NCBI RefSeq assembly: GCF_030929595.1
Contig: NZ_JAVFVR010000014.1
Span: 44,788-108,787, forward strand
From: Flavobacterium sp. LHD-85
Lineage (GTDB): Bacteria > Bacteroidota > Bacteroidia > Flavobacteriales > Flavobacteriaceae
Length of the DNA: 64,000 bases
Direction of reading: 5' to 3'
Position numbers and translations under genes: made by a program. Every line of letters starts with the position of its first letter. Position 1 is the first letter of the stretch. Under the pieces are notes generated by a model that did not search any database, was not told the DNA's origin, and worked only from the letters and a program-made list of their open reading frames with translations. Of this stretch, positions 26,665 to 35,428 are shown piece after piece.

Positions 26665-27276
26665 ATGAAGATTGATGATTACAGCGATAATACCATTCTA
26701 ATTGAATCTCTCAGAAATGGAGATGAAAGCGCTTACACGTATCTTATTGATACCTATCATCATAAACTTTGTGTGTATGCCAACAGCTTGGTAAAAAATG
26801 TTTACAGCGCCGAAGATATTGTGCAGAACGTTTTTATAAAAGTGTGGGAGCAACGCACAAGATTAAAAGCGGATCATTCTCTAAAAAGCTTTCTTTATAA
26901 ATTGACTTATAATGAGTTTATCGATTTATATCGAAAAAACCAGTCTTTGTTTTCTTTGGAAAAGTCCTATTATGATGCCTTAAACGGAATTGTTCAGGAA
27001 GAAGATTCTGAGGATTTTAAAAGAGTTTTGAATGCTGTAAATAAAGAAATTCAGAACCTTCCTCCAAAATGTAAAGAGGTTTTTATTCTAAGTAAAAAAG
27101 AAGGTTTAACCAATATCGAAATTGCAGAACATCTTGACGTTTCAATAAAAACCGTTGAAGCTCAGATTACAAAAGCATTTTCTATTCTAAGGACTTCACT
27201 TGAAGAAAAAGTGAGAAGTGTTTTATTTCTTCTGTTTTCTGCTAAAAAAAAATTCAGACTAAATAATTTAATCTGA
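26665..27276 (+). CDS. ECF (RpoE-like) RNA polymerase sigma factor
   Basis: Protein of 203 residues, the normal ECF size. Region 2 is seen at about 18-85 (YTYLIDTYHHKLCVYANSLVKNVYSAEDIVQNVFIKVWEQR) and region 4 at about 128-182 (LPPKCKEVFILSKKEGLTNIEIAEHLDVSIKTVEAQITKAF). It is transcribed away from fecR, forming the usual sigma/anti-sigma pair, and probably activates the susC operon on the other side of fecR. The last residues and the stop lie inside a terminator hairpin. Confidence 0.95.
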   Translation: MKIDDYSDNTILIESLRNGDESAYTYLIDTYHHKLCVYANSLVKNVYSAEDIVQNVFIKVWEQRTRLKADHSLKSFLYKLTYNEFIDLYRKNQSLFSLEKSYYDALNGIVQEEDSEDFKRVLNAVNKEIQNLPPKCKEVFILSKKEGLTNIEIAEHLDVSIKTVEAQITKAFSILRTSLEEKVRSVLFLLFSAKKKFRLNNLI

Positions 27277-27290
27277 ATTTTCTTTTTATT
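27250..27290. terminator. terminator overlapping the sigma factor stop codon
   Basis: AAATTCAGA (27250-27258) pairs with TCTGAATTT (27272-27280), and a T-rich run follows. The TGA stop of the sigma gene at 27274-27276 is inside the right arm. It also faces the end of the convergent hydrolase gene. Confidence 0.75.
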
Positions 27291-27324
27291 GTTTTAAAGT
27301 TGAAATTGATTGCAAATCTTTTAT

Positions 27325-28074
27325 TTATGATACGTATTTCATTTCTTCTTCAAAAAACGCTACAACAGGCGTTTTCATATCGTGATAAAAAAGCACTTTC
27401 CAGTTTTCATCTTTAGCCTGCTGTTCCCATTTTTTACGCGATTGCATGGCTCGTTTTCCGTCAAAATCAGTTTTGTAGGCAACGTGCATGGACCAATATA
27501 TTTTTTGAGGCAAATCGTCGGCTCCATAAAAAACAATCTCATCATCGGCTTTAATCCAAAAAACTTGATGAAATTGGGTATGCCCTGCCGAAACTTCATA
27601 GAAAATTTCATCGGTTATATTTCCACTATCAGAATTCAGCAATTCTACATTAGGAAGTTTTTTTAGCTCGTTTAGTATTTCAAATACATAAGAAGGATTG
27701 TTAATTTGTTCAAGAGCAAAATCAATTTCTCTTTCTTGAATATAAATTGTCGCGTTTGGAAAATTTTGAACCAGATTTCCGTTTTCAAAATAACCGATTC
27801 CTTCAATATGATCTTTATGCAAATGTGAAACCAAAACTTTTGTTATTTGTTGAGGCTCTATATTGTTTTTTCTCAGAATTTCATAAATAAACGGAACGCC
27901 ATTATTAACAAATCCCAAACCGAAGTCTAATAAAATAACATCATTGTCGGTGATAACAACAAAGGGCTGGATTGCCATTTTTAAACCTGGAGTCGTTGAT
28001 TCAGCTGTTAAAAGTTGAAATTCTTTTTGAGAATTGGCAACATAATTTCCTTCTTGTAAAGCTATAATTTCCAT
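27325..28074 (-). CDS. metallo-beta-lactamase-fold hydrolase
   Basis: Protein of 249 residues, no signal peptide. The metal motif SHLHKDHIEG gives His84, His86, Asp88 and His89; later ligands are likely in SAGHTQFH and the D of FYGADDLPQ. The fold covers many hydrolases, including lactonases and thioesterases, and the sequence does not decide among them. It is divergent from a LysR regulator 103 bases away, a typical regulator-target arrangement, so that regulator probably controls it. Confidence 0.88.
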   Translation of the reverse strand: MEIIALQEGNYVANSQKEFQLLTAESTTPGLKMAIQPFVVITDNDVILLDFGLGFVNNGVPFIYEILRKNNIEPQQITKVLVSHLHKDHIEGIGYFENGNLVQNFPNATIYIQEREIDFALEQINNPSYVFEILNELKKLPNVELLNSDSGNITDEIFYEVSAGHTQFHQVFWIKADDEIVFYGADDLPQKIYWSMHVAYKTDFDGKRAMQSRKKWEQQAKDENWKVLFYHDMKTPVVAFFEEEMKYVS

Positions 28075-28177
28075 TTTGTTTTTGCTTTAATTTTGCAACA
28101 CGACAAAGTTCTAAAGAATTTCTATATTTGTAAAACCTTATTTTTCGATAAAATCAATCGATAAAACCGATTTAGAA

Positions 28178-29053
28178 ATGGAACTTCGACAGCTAAAATA
28201 TTTTCTAAAAGCAAAAGAATTACTGAATTTTACCGAAGCTGCTTCGGCGCTTTACATCAGTCAAAGTACATTATCGCAGCAAATTAAACAGCTGGAAGAT
28301 GAACTACAGGTTCCTCTTTTTAACCGAATTGGAAAAAGAATTACGCTTACTGAAGCTGGAGATTTGTTTGCCGTTTACGCCCAACAATCTGTCAACAAAG
28401 CTTCTGATGGATTGGAATTATTAAAAGATTTAAATAATCTGGAAACAGGAAAAGTAGCAATTGGCGTAACGTATGCCTTACGTCATGTGGTCACAAAAGC
28501 ATTGATTTTGTTTAGTTCTCAATACCCTAAAATTCAATTCGAAATTGTGTTTGGAACTTCGCAGGAATTAATTCATAAACTAAATCATTTTGAACTTGAT
28601 GTAATCCTGACTTTTGAAGAAATAGCCTCAGAAGCACATTTTAAATATTTGGAATTATTTACTTCGCCCATGGCTTTGGTTACGGCATCAGAAACGCCTT
28701 TAACGCATAAAAAAAGCATTTCTTTAGATGAGGTAAGTTCGTTGCCTCTTGCACTTCCTTCGAGTGGTTTCAGTACAACTCAGTTTATCAATAAAGCTTT
28801 TGAAAAAAGCAATTTACATCCAAATGTTACGATTGAAATAAACGATATTCCAACTCTACTCGAACTGATTAAAACTGGAAAGTGGCATACCATTTTGACC
28901 AAAACTACTATTGAAAACGAGAAAGATTTGTACGCCATTCCGATTCAAGGCAAAAATATGACGCGAACAGCGATGCTTATTTCTTTGAAGGAAGTATATG
29001 AGAAAAAAGCAGTTAAGGTATTTTTGAAAATGTTGGTAGAAAATTTGAAATAG
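28178..29053 (+). CDS. LysR family transcriptional regulator
   Basis: Protein of 291 residues. The winged helix-turn-helix is at about 1-60 (MELRQLKYFLKAKELLNFTEAASALYISQSTLSQQIKQLEDELQVPLFNR) and the ligand-binding domain at about 90-290. The start matches the family exactly. A TATATTTG -7 element at 28123-28130 lies 48 bases upstream of the start, without a well-placed TTG partner. The divergent hydrolase gene is the likely target; the inducer is unknown. Downstream lies a cluster of intergenic repeats. Confidence 0.93.
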   Translation: MELRQLKYFLKAKELLNFTEAASALYISQSTLSQQIKQLEDELQVPLFNRIGKRITLTEAGDLFAVYAQQSVNKASDGLELLKDLNNLETGKVAIGVTYALRHVVTKALILFSSQYPKIQFEIVFGTSQELIHKLNHFELDVILTFEEIASEAHFKYLELFTSPMALVTASETPLTHKKSISLDEVSSLPLALPSSGFSTTQFINKAFEKSNLHPNVTIEINDIPTLLELIKTGKWHTILTKTTIENEKDLYAIPIQGKNMTRTAMLISLKEVYEKKAVKVFLKMLVENLK

Positions 29054-29080
29054 TTTTTAAATATCGAATTTTTAAAACAA

Positions 29081-29240
29081 GTCCCAGCGGGACGAAATAT
29101 TTATAGAAACAATTATTCCCATTTCAAAAGAGCCCCAGCGGGGTGAAATATTAATTATAGGATTATGTCGCTCCTCTGGAGCTTTTGCTAACCATGTATA
29201 AAAATAATCTATAAATATTTCATTCCTCCGGAATTTTGTC
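29081..29240. repeat. composite intergenic element of CCAGCGGG-type hairpins
   Basis: Two hairpins GTCCCAGCGGGAC (29081-29093) and GCCCCAGCGGGGT are each followed by GAAATATT. Then come inverted counterparts (GCTCCTCTGGAGC, and AAATATTTCATTCCTCCGGAAT). A related element is at 47373-47480. The short stems and the AAATATTTATAG box look like a REP-type element. Confidence 0.8.
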
Positions 29241-29258
29241 TAAAAATTGTTTGCAGCA

Positions 29259-29291
29259 AACTTTGTCAAAGTTTTAAACTTTGACAAAGTT
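29259..29291. repeat. 33-bp nested palindrome, second copy of the AACTTTG family
   Basis: The arms are identical to those at 14531-14563; only the central base differs (T in place of A). It lies 16 bases after the stop of the esterase gene on the minus strand, a terminator-like position. Confidence 0.9.
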
Positions 29292-29306
29292 CTCATTACT
29301 AAAAAT

Positions 29307-31220
29307 CTACTTCAACTCTGCTTCAAAAGGCGAAGCGGGCAAATTTTCTTTATTGTATAAATTGGCTTCTACTGGATTATCTGCCCAAGCATAACGAACT
29401 TTTAAGGGATTTAAAACGGCATCATTCCAAACTACGATTTTATCGCCTTCAATAATTGCTTTTGCCCAAACAAACTTTCCGTCTGTTCCAGCAATGGCAA
29501 ATTCTTTTAATTCGTTTCCTTTTTTAATCATGAAACCTGTTCCAACATCTGAGAAGCTTAAAATCAATTTATCTCCGTTTTGCTTCATAGATTGAAAAAG
29601 CGGACCTGAGGCGGTTAAATTTTTCTCTCCATAAACCAATTTTCTAGCTTGCAACGATAATCTTTTTCCAACATCATATTTGTTCAATGGGTGAATATCA
29701 TTCCATTCGCCCAAGTCTATTGTTATGGCCAATCCTGTATTTGCAACTTTCAGCGTATTTAACTGCTGCTGTCTCAAAGCTGCCCAATTGCTTTCGGCTG
29801 GTTCTGGTTTTGGCTCCATAAAATTTGGAAGTTGCACTAGTAAAAAAGGCAAAGTTTCTTGTTTCCACTGTGCTCGCCAATTAGCAATTAAGGTTTCCAT
29901 TAAAGCTCCATATTCCAAAGGCTTTTTGGTATTGGCTTCCCCTTGATACCACAAAATACCTTTTATTGGATAATTTTTCAAAGGTGCAATCATTGCATTG
30001 TACAGTCCGACTGGTTTCCAGCGTACAAAAGTCTGCCCTGGAAGCGGTTCCATTTTTGAACCTAATTTGTATTTCCAAGCTCCTTTCAAATCGATGGTTT
30101 TGTCGCCAATAATCAGTTCATAAGGTTTATCGGTTACAAAACCTCCTCTTCCTGAATTATTAATAACGCGAACTGTAATCTCGTTTTTTCCTTCTTTTAA
30201 AACATTGGCATTAAAAGAATAAATTCTTGGCGGATATTGGTACGAAGTTGTTCCAACGAAATGTCCGTTTACAAAAACCGAATCGGCATCTACAATTCTT
30301 CCTAAAATTAATTTTGCCTGATTTTCTTTTACTTTTTCCAGAATAAAATCTTTTTTAAACCAAACTGAACCGTTTGTTTTTCCGAGTTCACCATCAGCCC
30401 AATAACCTGGAATATTCATTTCGTTCCAATCTGAAATTTCAACAGAATTTCTCCATTTATCTTTCAATCCAAGATCGGTTTCATTCAGTTTTTTATACCA
30501 ATTTGAACTAACTTTTCGGTCGTTTTCTTCAATTTGTTTTTCGAGTTTTCCGTCTTTGAATTTTAAATATTCCTCATAATACTCGGGAAATTTTTTAATG
30601 CTCTCTTCGCTAATCCAAGATTCTGCCGGAGAACCACCCAAAGCGCTGTTGATTAATCCTATTGGAATTTTATACTTTTCGTATATTTCTGAAGCGAAAA
30701 AATAACCAACGCCTGTAAATTGCAAAACGTTTAAAGGATTTGCTTCAACCCAAGAACCAGACGAAAAATCGTTTCTTTCTTTTGCGAAATAATATTCATC
30801 GGGAACTAAAAATTGTCGGATTTGCGGATTAGCAGATTTTGCAATAACGTCTTTGTATTTGTCCTTTAAGCGATCCATCGACAATTCCATATTCGATTGA
30901 CCAGAACACAGCCAAACATCACCGAAAAGAATGTTTTTTAATACAATTGTGTTTGACGCTTTTAAAGTCATTTCGTAAGGCCCGCCTGCTTTTTGCGATG
31001 GAAGCCGAATGGACCATTTTCCATCTCCTGCTGTGATGGTTTTATATTTTTTTCCTTTGAAATCGAGTTCTATATTTTCATTTGGCGATGCCCAACCCCA
31101 GATATTGACTTTTGTATCACGCTGTAAAATCATTCCATCGCTTATAAGTTTTGGAAGTTTTATTTGGGCATTAATTGCAAAGCTTAAAAGGACAGCCAGT
31201 AATGTTATTTTGCTTTTCAT
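29307..31220 (-). CDS. SASA-type (sialate O-acetylesterase-like) carbohydrate esterase, putative acetylxylan esterase
   Basis: Protein of 637 residues with a signal peptide (MKSKITLLAVLLSFAINAQ); start chosen at ATG 31220 because it begins that signal. The SGNH motif GDVWLCSGQSNMELS gives nucleophile Ser109, and the late WNDIHP gives Asp508/His510. A jelly-roll domain (about 265-370, WFKKDFIL...VFVNGHFVG...ITVRVINNSGRGGF) is inserted between the esterase halves. Such enzymes remove O-acetyl groups from sialic acids or from plant hemicelluloses. In this xylan locus deacetylation of acetylxylan oligosaccharides is the natural reading, though the substrate is not proven. It is the last gene of the susC-to-esterase unit. 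Confidence 0.88.
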   Translation of the reverse strand: MKSKITLLAVLLSFAINAQIKLPKLISDGMILQRDTKVNIWGWASPNENIELDFKGKKYKTITAGDGKWSIRLPSQKAGGPYEMTLKASNTIVLKNILFGDVWLCSGQSNMELSMDRLKDKYKDVIAKSANPQIRQFLVPDEYYFAKERNDFSSGSWVEANPLNVLQFTGVGYFFASEIYEKYKIPIGLINSALGGSPAESWISEESIKKFPEYYEEYLKFKDGKLEKQIEENDRKVSSNWYKKLNETDLGLKDKWRNSVEISDWNEMNIPGYWADGELGKTNGSVWFKKDFILEKVKENQAKLILGRIVDADSVFVNGHFVGTTSYQYPPRIYSFNANVLKEGKNEITVRVINNSGRGGFVTDKPYELIIGDKTIDLKGAWKYKLGSKMEPLPGQTFVRWKPVGLYNAMIAPLKNYPIKGILWYQGEANTKKPLEYGALMETLIANWRAQWKQETLPFLLVQLPNFMEPKPEPAESNWAALRQQQLNTLKVANTGLAITIDLGEWNDIHPLNKYDVGKRLSLQARKLVYGEKNLTASGPLFQSMKQNGDKLILSFSDVGTGFMIKKGNELKEFAIAGTDGKFVWAKAIIEGDKIVVWNDAVLNPLKVRYAWADNPVEANLYNKENLPASPFEAELK

Positions 31221-31236
31221 TTGATATATTTTTTTT

Positions 31237-31299
31237 GCCACAGATTAAAAAGATTAACACAGATTATAAAAAATCCTTTTAATCCTTTTAATCTGTGGC
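31237..31299. repeat. inverted repeat, GCCACAGATTAAAA family
   Basis: GCCACAGATTAAAA (31237-31250) is matched by TTTTAATCTGTGGC (31286-31299), with internal AATCC/AGATT variants. It lies just before the esterase start codon on the minus strand. Confidence 0.8.
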
Positions 31300-31311
31300 T
31301 AAAATTTTTTC

Positions 31312-31430
31312 TGCCACGAATTTCACAAATTGACACTAATTATTTTGTAATTGTCTTCAATTTCACAAATTAAAAAATTCGTGCGATTTCAATTTTATAG
31401 ACAAAGTAATGATTAGTGAAATTCGTGGCA
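31312..31430. repeat. long inverted repeat, TGCCACGAATTTCAC family
   Basis: TGCCACGAATTTCAC (31312-31326) and GTGAAATTCGTGGCA (31416-31430) are perfect 15-base arms, with further partial pairing inside. It ends nine bases from the stop of the GH35-like gene. Together with 31237-31299 it fills the whole 218-base junction. Confidence 0.85.
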
Positions 31431-31438
31431 AAAAAAAA

Positions 31439-33088
31439 CTATTCATAACTATATAATTTTATTTTTTGAATTTCGTAATCTCCAACTGAGATTCTTAAAT
31501 GTCTGCCTTGATGGGTTTGATCTCCGTTAAAATGTCTTATGGTTTTCCATTTTTCATTTTCAAATTTGCCTTGATCGGTTTTTAGAATTCCTGCATTTAC
31601 ATTTTCTTTTAATGGTTTAAAAGTAACCACAATTCCTGAACCTGAAATGTAAAATTCATCTTTAGCAATTTCAATAATAATGGCGCTTGACATTGGCCAA
31701 ACCTCAGCTTTTGCTCCATCAGACCAATTTAAGGTATAATCGTGTTTGAAAGTGAATTCGTAATCACCCATTTTGATGATTTGCGTATTATTTTCTTTGT
31801 CTAGCAAAACACCATCAATTTTTCCTTGTCCTTTATTGGCTTCAATTGTTGGAGTTAACTGCTCTACTAAATCGTATATTTTCCCTAAAGGTTCTTTTTT
31901 GGCATCGGCAACAGATTCTATAGAAAATGGTGAAAAACCAATCGCTTCATAATGTCCGATAGCATATAAACCTTTGAAAGGAGCTGTTTCATCAAATTTA
32001 TGTTCTGGAATAAACAACGGATCGCCTTGACGGGTAAATAAATCGTTCCATTGTTTGAAAGACGGATTGTAAAAATCGGGCGCTAAAAAGTCGATTGTGT
32101 TTCCTGCCGCTTTCCAAACGTCCATAATATGAGGCAACGGTCCTGCACTTGGATATTGTCCCGGTTTTTTTTCTGGAGCATTTAAAGCCGCATTAACAAA
32201 CATCGGAATCGGATAAACATCTTTTCCTGCTTTTGCAACAACATTGGTGAATTTTGAGAAATACCAAGCCATGAAGATTTCGTCGGTATGAAGTCCTTTA
32301 CCAAAAACATCTTCCCAATTTCCTTTGGTTTTAAATCCGTTTTTCTTCCAGATTTCTAAAAATTCGGGAACTAGTTTTTGTTTGTTTTTTTCTAAATATT
32401 TAATCAATTCATCTGGAACTGATTTCTGAAATGCAACATTCGCTAAAGCGTGATAATCTCTGGCAGTTGGCAGCATTCCGATTTCGTTTTCAACCTGAAT
32501 CATGATTACAGTCTGCTCTTTTTGGTCGAAATCTTTGATATGCGCCATTAGTTTTTTGAAGGCATTCAAATCGGCCTGAAGATTATTTTCGCTAAAAGGC
32601 GTTAAAATTTCATGACTTTTATTTTTATCGTCTTTAACTCTCGGATATTTTTTCTGGTTCAGTTTTACCCATTCTGGCGCATGACTCGACATACTATTTT
32701 TCCAAGATCCGAACCATAGAAAAACGAGTTTTAAGTTTTCTTTTCGTGCACGAAGAATCAAATCGTCTACTAACTGAAAATCAAACTTGCCTTCTTGCGG
32801 CTCTATCAACTCCCAATAAATTGGAGTTAAAACTGTGTTGAGGTTCATATCTACAAGTTTTGGCCAGATGGTTTCCATGCTTTCCATACTGGTTGCAGAA
32901 GAATTTCCTAATTCTCCGCCTCGTATTAAGAAAGGCTTTTGGTTTACAATTAGTTGTGTTTTGTTACCTATCTTTTGAAGATGAGGCATGTTTTGACTAA
33001 AACCAAATTGTATTGCCAAGAATGCAATGAGAAACAATTTGCCTTTTGTAAAAACTCTTATTCGGTTTGTTTTAAGATTGAAAGCCAT
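31439..33088 (-). CDS. GH35-like glycoside hydrolase (DUF5597 type)
   Basis: Protein of 549 residues with an N-terminal hydrophobic export signal (LFLIAFLAIQFGFSQ). The beta/alpha-barrel has GH35 features: GGELGNSSA, NLNTVLTPIYWELIEPQEGKFDF and VIMIQVENEIG with the likely acid/base Glu202; FIPEHKFD may hold the nucleophile. The C-terminal part resembles DUF5597, usual in bacterial GH35 beta-galactosidase-like enzymes. Members occur in loci for xyloglucan and substituted xylans, where they remove terminal galactose. Within this locus it probably trims side chains of xylan oligosaccharides in the periplasm. The specificity is inferred. Confidence 0.85.
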   Translation of the reverse strand: MAFNLKTNRIRVFTKGKLFLIAFLAIQFGFSQNMPHLQKIGNKTQLIVNQKPFLIRGGELGNSSATSMESMETIWPKLVDMNLNTVLTPIYWELIEPQEGKFDFQLVDDLILRARKENLKLVFLWFGSWKNSMSSHAPEWVKLNQKKYPRVKDDKNKSHEILTPFSENNLQADLNAFKKLMAHIKDFDQKEQTVIMIQVENEIGMLPTARDYHALANVAFQKSVPDELIKYLEKNKQKLVPEFLEIWKKNGFKTKGNWEDVFGKGLHTDEIFMAWYFSKFTNVVAKAGKDVYPIPMFVNAALNAPEKKPGQYPSAGPLPHIMDVWKAAGNTIDFLAPDFYNPSFKQWNDLFTRQGDPLFIPEHKFDETAPFKGLYAIGHYEAIGFSPFSIESVADAKKEPLGKIYDLVEQLTPTIEANKGQGKIDGVLLDKENNTQIIKMGDYEFTFKHDYTLNWSDGAKAEVWPMSSAIIIEIAKDEFYISGSGIVVTFKPLKENVNAGILKTDQGKFENEKWKTIRHFNGDQTHQGRHLRISVGDYEIQKIKLYSYE

Positions 33089-33202
33089 TTTGATTTGTTT
33101 TTTGCTCTAATAAATCTTGAGCATAAAAGTTAAGAAAATAAACAATCCATAGCGCAGAACCTTTTATAGACTTGCACTATGGATATATTACTAATTAAAT
33201 AT

Positions 33203-35425
33203 TTAAGGTTTTTGTAATTCTCCTGAGAAACCTAAACTCACATCTTTTCCTGCAAGTCCGTCTGCTGCACCTTTATAAGCATGTTTGCGAACATAGTTTG
33301 CATCCCAAAGATTTGGAGATTCGTTTGGAAGCCAGTATTCATGCTCTTTAGAATTATCAGATACTCCCCAAATTGTGATTCCGTATTGTTGAGGTGCAGG
33401 AATGTATTTTTTGTACATATCAATAACATACTGATACATTTCTGCTTGAGAAGCTTGCTGTTCCACTGTTGGCGTCGCCGTTCCTAATCTGATGTCCAAT
33501 TCAGAAATTTTAATCAATTTTCCTGTCGCTGCCAATTTTTGAAACATCTGAGCAATTTTATCTTTATCAGTTGTTAGACCAATGTGCATCTGCGTTCCGA
33601 TTCCGTCAATTCTAGCACCTTTACCTTCTATATATTTCACATATTCGATCAATCCATCACATTTATCTAATCTCGATTCTAAATTATAATCATTAATGAA
33701 AAGCTTATCTGTTTCATTTCCGTACTGGCGCGCTAGTTTAAAAGCAGTTACAGCATAATCTTTTCCTAGATATTTTACCCATGAGAAATAGTCTGTAGCA
33801 GTATCTCCTTCTGTTCCGTTTCTTAAAGTTCCATCTTCTTTCATTGGTTCATTGACAACATCCCAAGAGAAAACACTTGTTTTGTAGTGCGTCATCATTT
33901 TAGAAATCCAATCTGTCATGGCATCGCCAATAATTTTGGTTTTCTCAACTTCTGTTTTTTCAACTGTAATCGGTGCTGTTGGTACATTACCGGCAGATGA
34001 TGATCCATCAGATACTAGAACATTGTCGATATAATACGTTCCAGCAGCTCCTCCTAAATCAAAACCAAAACCTGTCTCACCGCCTTTTGCTGTGATTTTC
34101 CATTCTATCTGTTTCCATGTCGTTGTTGTTGCTTGATCTGCCTGATAACTTGCATTTGATGATGGTGTAGTGGAGCATCTTACAGAACCATTTGCTTCAG
34201 AACGAATCATATAAGAAATCGTATAGTTTTTTCCTGCTACCAATGCAGAGGTAAAAGTAGTTTGGATTTGAGTTTTCCATTGGTTTCCAGCATCAGATGT
34301 TGCATTTACTACTTTCATTGATCCGCTTCCTTCATAAACATTTGAAGCTCCTGTTCCTGCACTTAGAGCATCTGCTGCTCCATTGGCTTTATTCCATCCA
34401 GTAATACCAGAATTAAAAGTTCCGTTAGCAATTAAATTAACTGGTCCTGTTGTGGCATCTAGATCTACAACTGCTAAAGTATTTACATCTATCAAGTAGG
34501 CAACATTTGGAAGATAGCCTAAATCTAAATTAAACTGAAAAGTGGTGCTTCCTGCTTTAAAATCGCCAGGCGCTACTTTTATTTTAACTTGCTGCCAAGA
34601 AGACGTAGTTGCAAAAGCTTCTGTCCAAGTTCCTCCTGTTGCAAACCAATCTTTATATGGCCACTGATTGGTCAAAGAGGTATTAAATGAAACACGTCCT
34701 TTACCAGCAACATCTGATTTTACATAGAACGATATTTCATAATTATGACCGCTCACAATTGGAATATTTGGCGATGTTAATTGCAAATGATGTGCAGCAG
34801 AAGATGTTGCACTTGCTTCCATTTTAATGGCTTGCGTGTTGGTTGCCAAACCTGAATTGGCTACAATCGAGATTCCTTTTCCTGGATTATTTCTCAGCCA
34901 ATTTGTAAATGTTCCGCTTTTTAAACCTGCTACATCAAGAATATTAGTTCCGCTTGAACCTGGAATTACTGTTGGGGCAATAATACCGTTTAAATAACTG
35001 GCATTTTGATTGGAATGCCAAATTAAAGTGTGTCCAAAAACTTTTAATCCTGCGCTCTTTGTTGCCGCGATAAAGGCATCAACATTAGTAAAATTAATTT
35101 CTCCTTTAGAGTTTACCATTGCACCGTGCTTCATTTCGTAACCTGGCGTTACCTCATCAAAATTTTCGTTTACGATTTTTCTATAAGCAGGATCACTCAT
35201 ATACAAACTGATTCCGATTCCGTTTCCTAAAGGAAAATCTGAATAGTTTTTTAATGGTTCGTAACGGCCTATTTTTTCTACTAAAGCCAACGGAAGCTCA
35301 GCTCCTGTTACTTCTCCATGCTCTGGGTCTTTTCCCCACTCCATCAAGTTGTCATCGCAAGATGCGAATAACAACAATGATGAAGCAATTACAGGTAATA
35401 TTTTTATATATTTCATTTTGGTCAT
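33203..35425 (-). CDS. surface GH10 endo-beta-1,4-xylanase interrupted by two CBM-like domains
   Basis: Lipoprotein of 740 residues (LLLFASC, Cys23). The GH10 barrel begins at about 40-160 (FGHTLIWHSNQN) and resumes at about 500. Between them lie some 330 residues with two carbohydrate-binding-module-like beta-sandwiches (about 165-315 and 325-485; the second begins NLIANGTFNSGITGWNK). Catalytic residues are Glu526 (WDVVNEP) and Glu642 (ISELDIR). The same inserted layout is known from surface xylanases of gut Bacteroides. It cuts xylan outside the cell before SusC/SusD import. The start lies three bases after the stop of the surface glycan-binding gene, so the two are tightly coupled. Confidence 0.94.
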   Translation of the reverse strand: MTKMKYIKILPVIASSLLLFASCDDNLMEWGKDPEHGEVTGAELPLALVEKIGRYEPLKNYSDFPLGNGIGISLYMSDPAYRKIVNENFDEVTPGYEMKHGAMVNSKGEINFTNVDAFIAATKSAGLKVFGHTLIWHSNQNASYLNGIIAPTVIPGSSGTNILDVAGLKSGTFTNWLRNNPGKGISIVANSGLATNTQAIKMEASATSSAAHHLQLTSPNIPIVSGHNYEISFYVKSDVAGKGRVSFNTSLTNQWPYKDWFATGGTWTEAFATTSSWQQVKIKVAPGDFKAGSTTFQFNLDLGYLPNVAYLIDVNTLAVVDLDATTGPVNLIANGTFNSGITGWNKANGAADALSAGTGASNVYEGSGSMKVVNATSDAGNQWKTQIQTTFTSALVAGKNYTISYMIRSEANGSVRCSTTPSSNASYQADQATTTTWKQIEWKITAKGGETGFGFDLGGAAGTYYIDNVLVSDGSSSAGNVPTAPITVEKTEVEKTKIIGDAMTDWISKMMTHYKTSVFSWDVVNEPMKEDGTLRNGTEGDTATDYFSWVKYLGKDYAVTAFKLARQYGNETDKLFINDYNLESRLDKCDGLIEYVKYIEGKGARIDGIGTQMHIGLTTDKDKIAQMFQKLAATGKLIKISELDIRLGTATPTVEQQASQAEMYQYVIDMYKKYIPAPQQYGITIWGVSDNSKEHEYWLPNESPNLWDANYVRKHAYKGAADGLAGKDVSLGFSGELQKP

Positions 35426-35428
35426 TTT

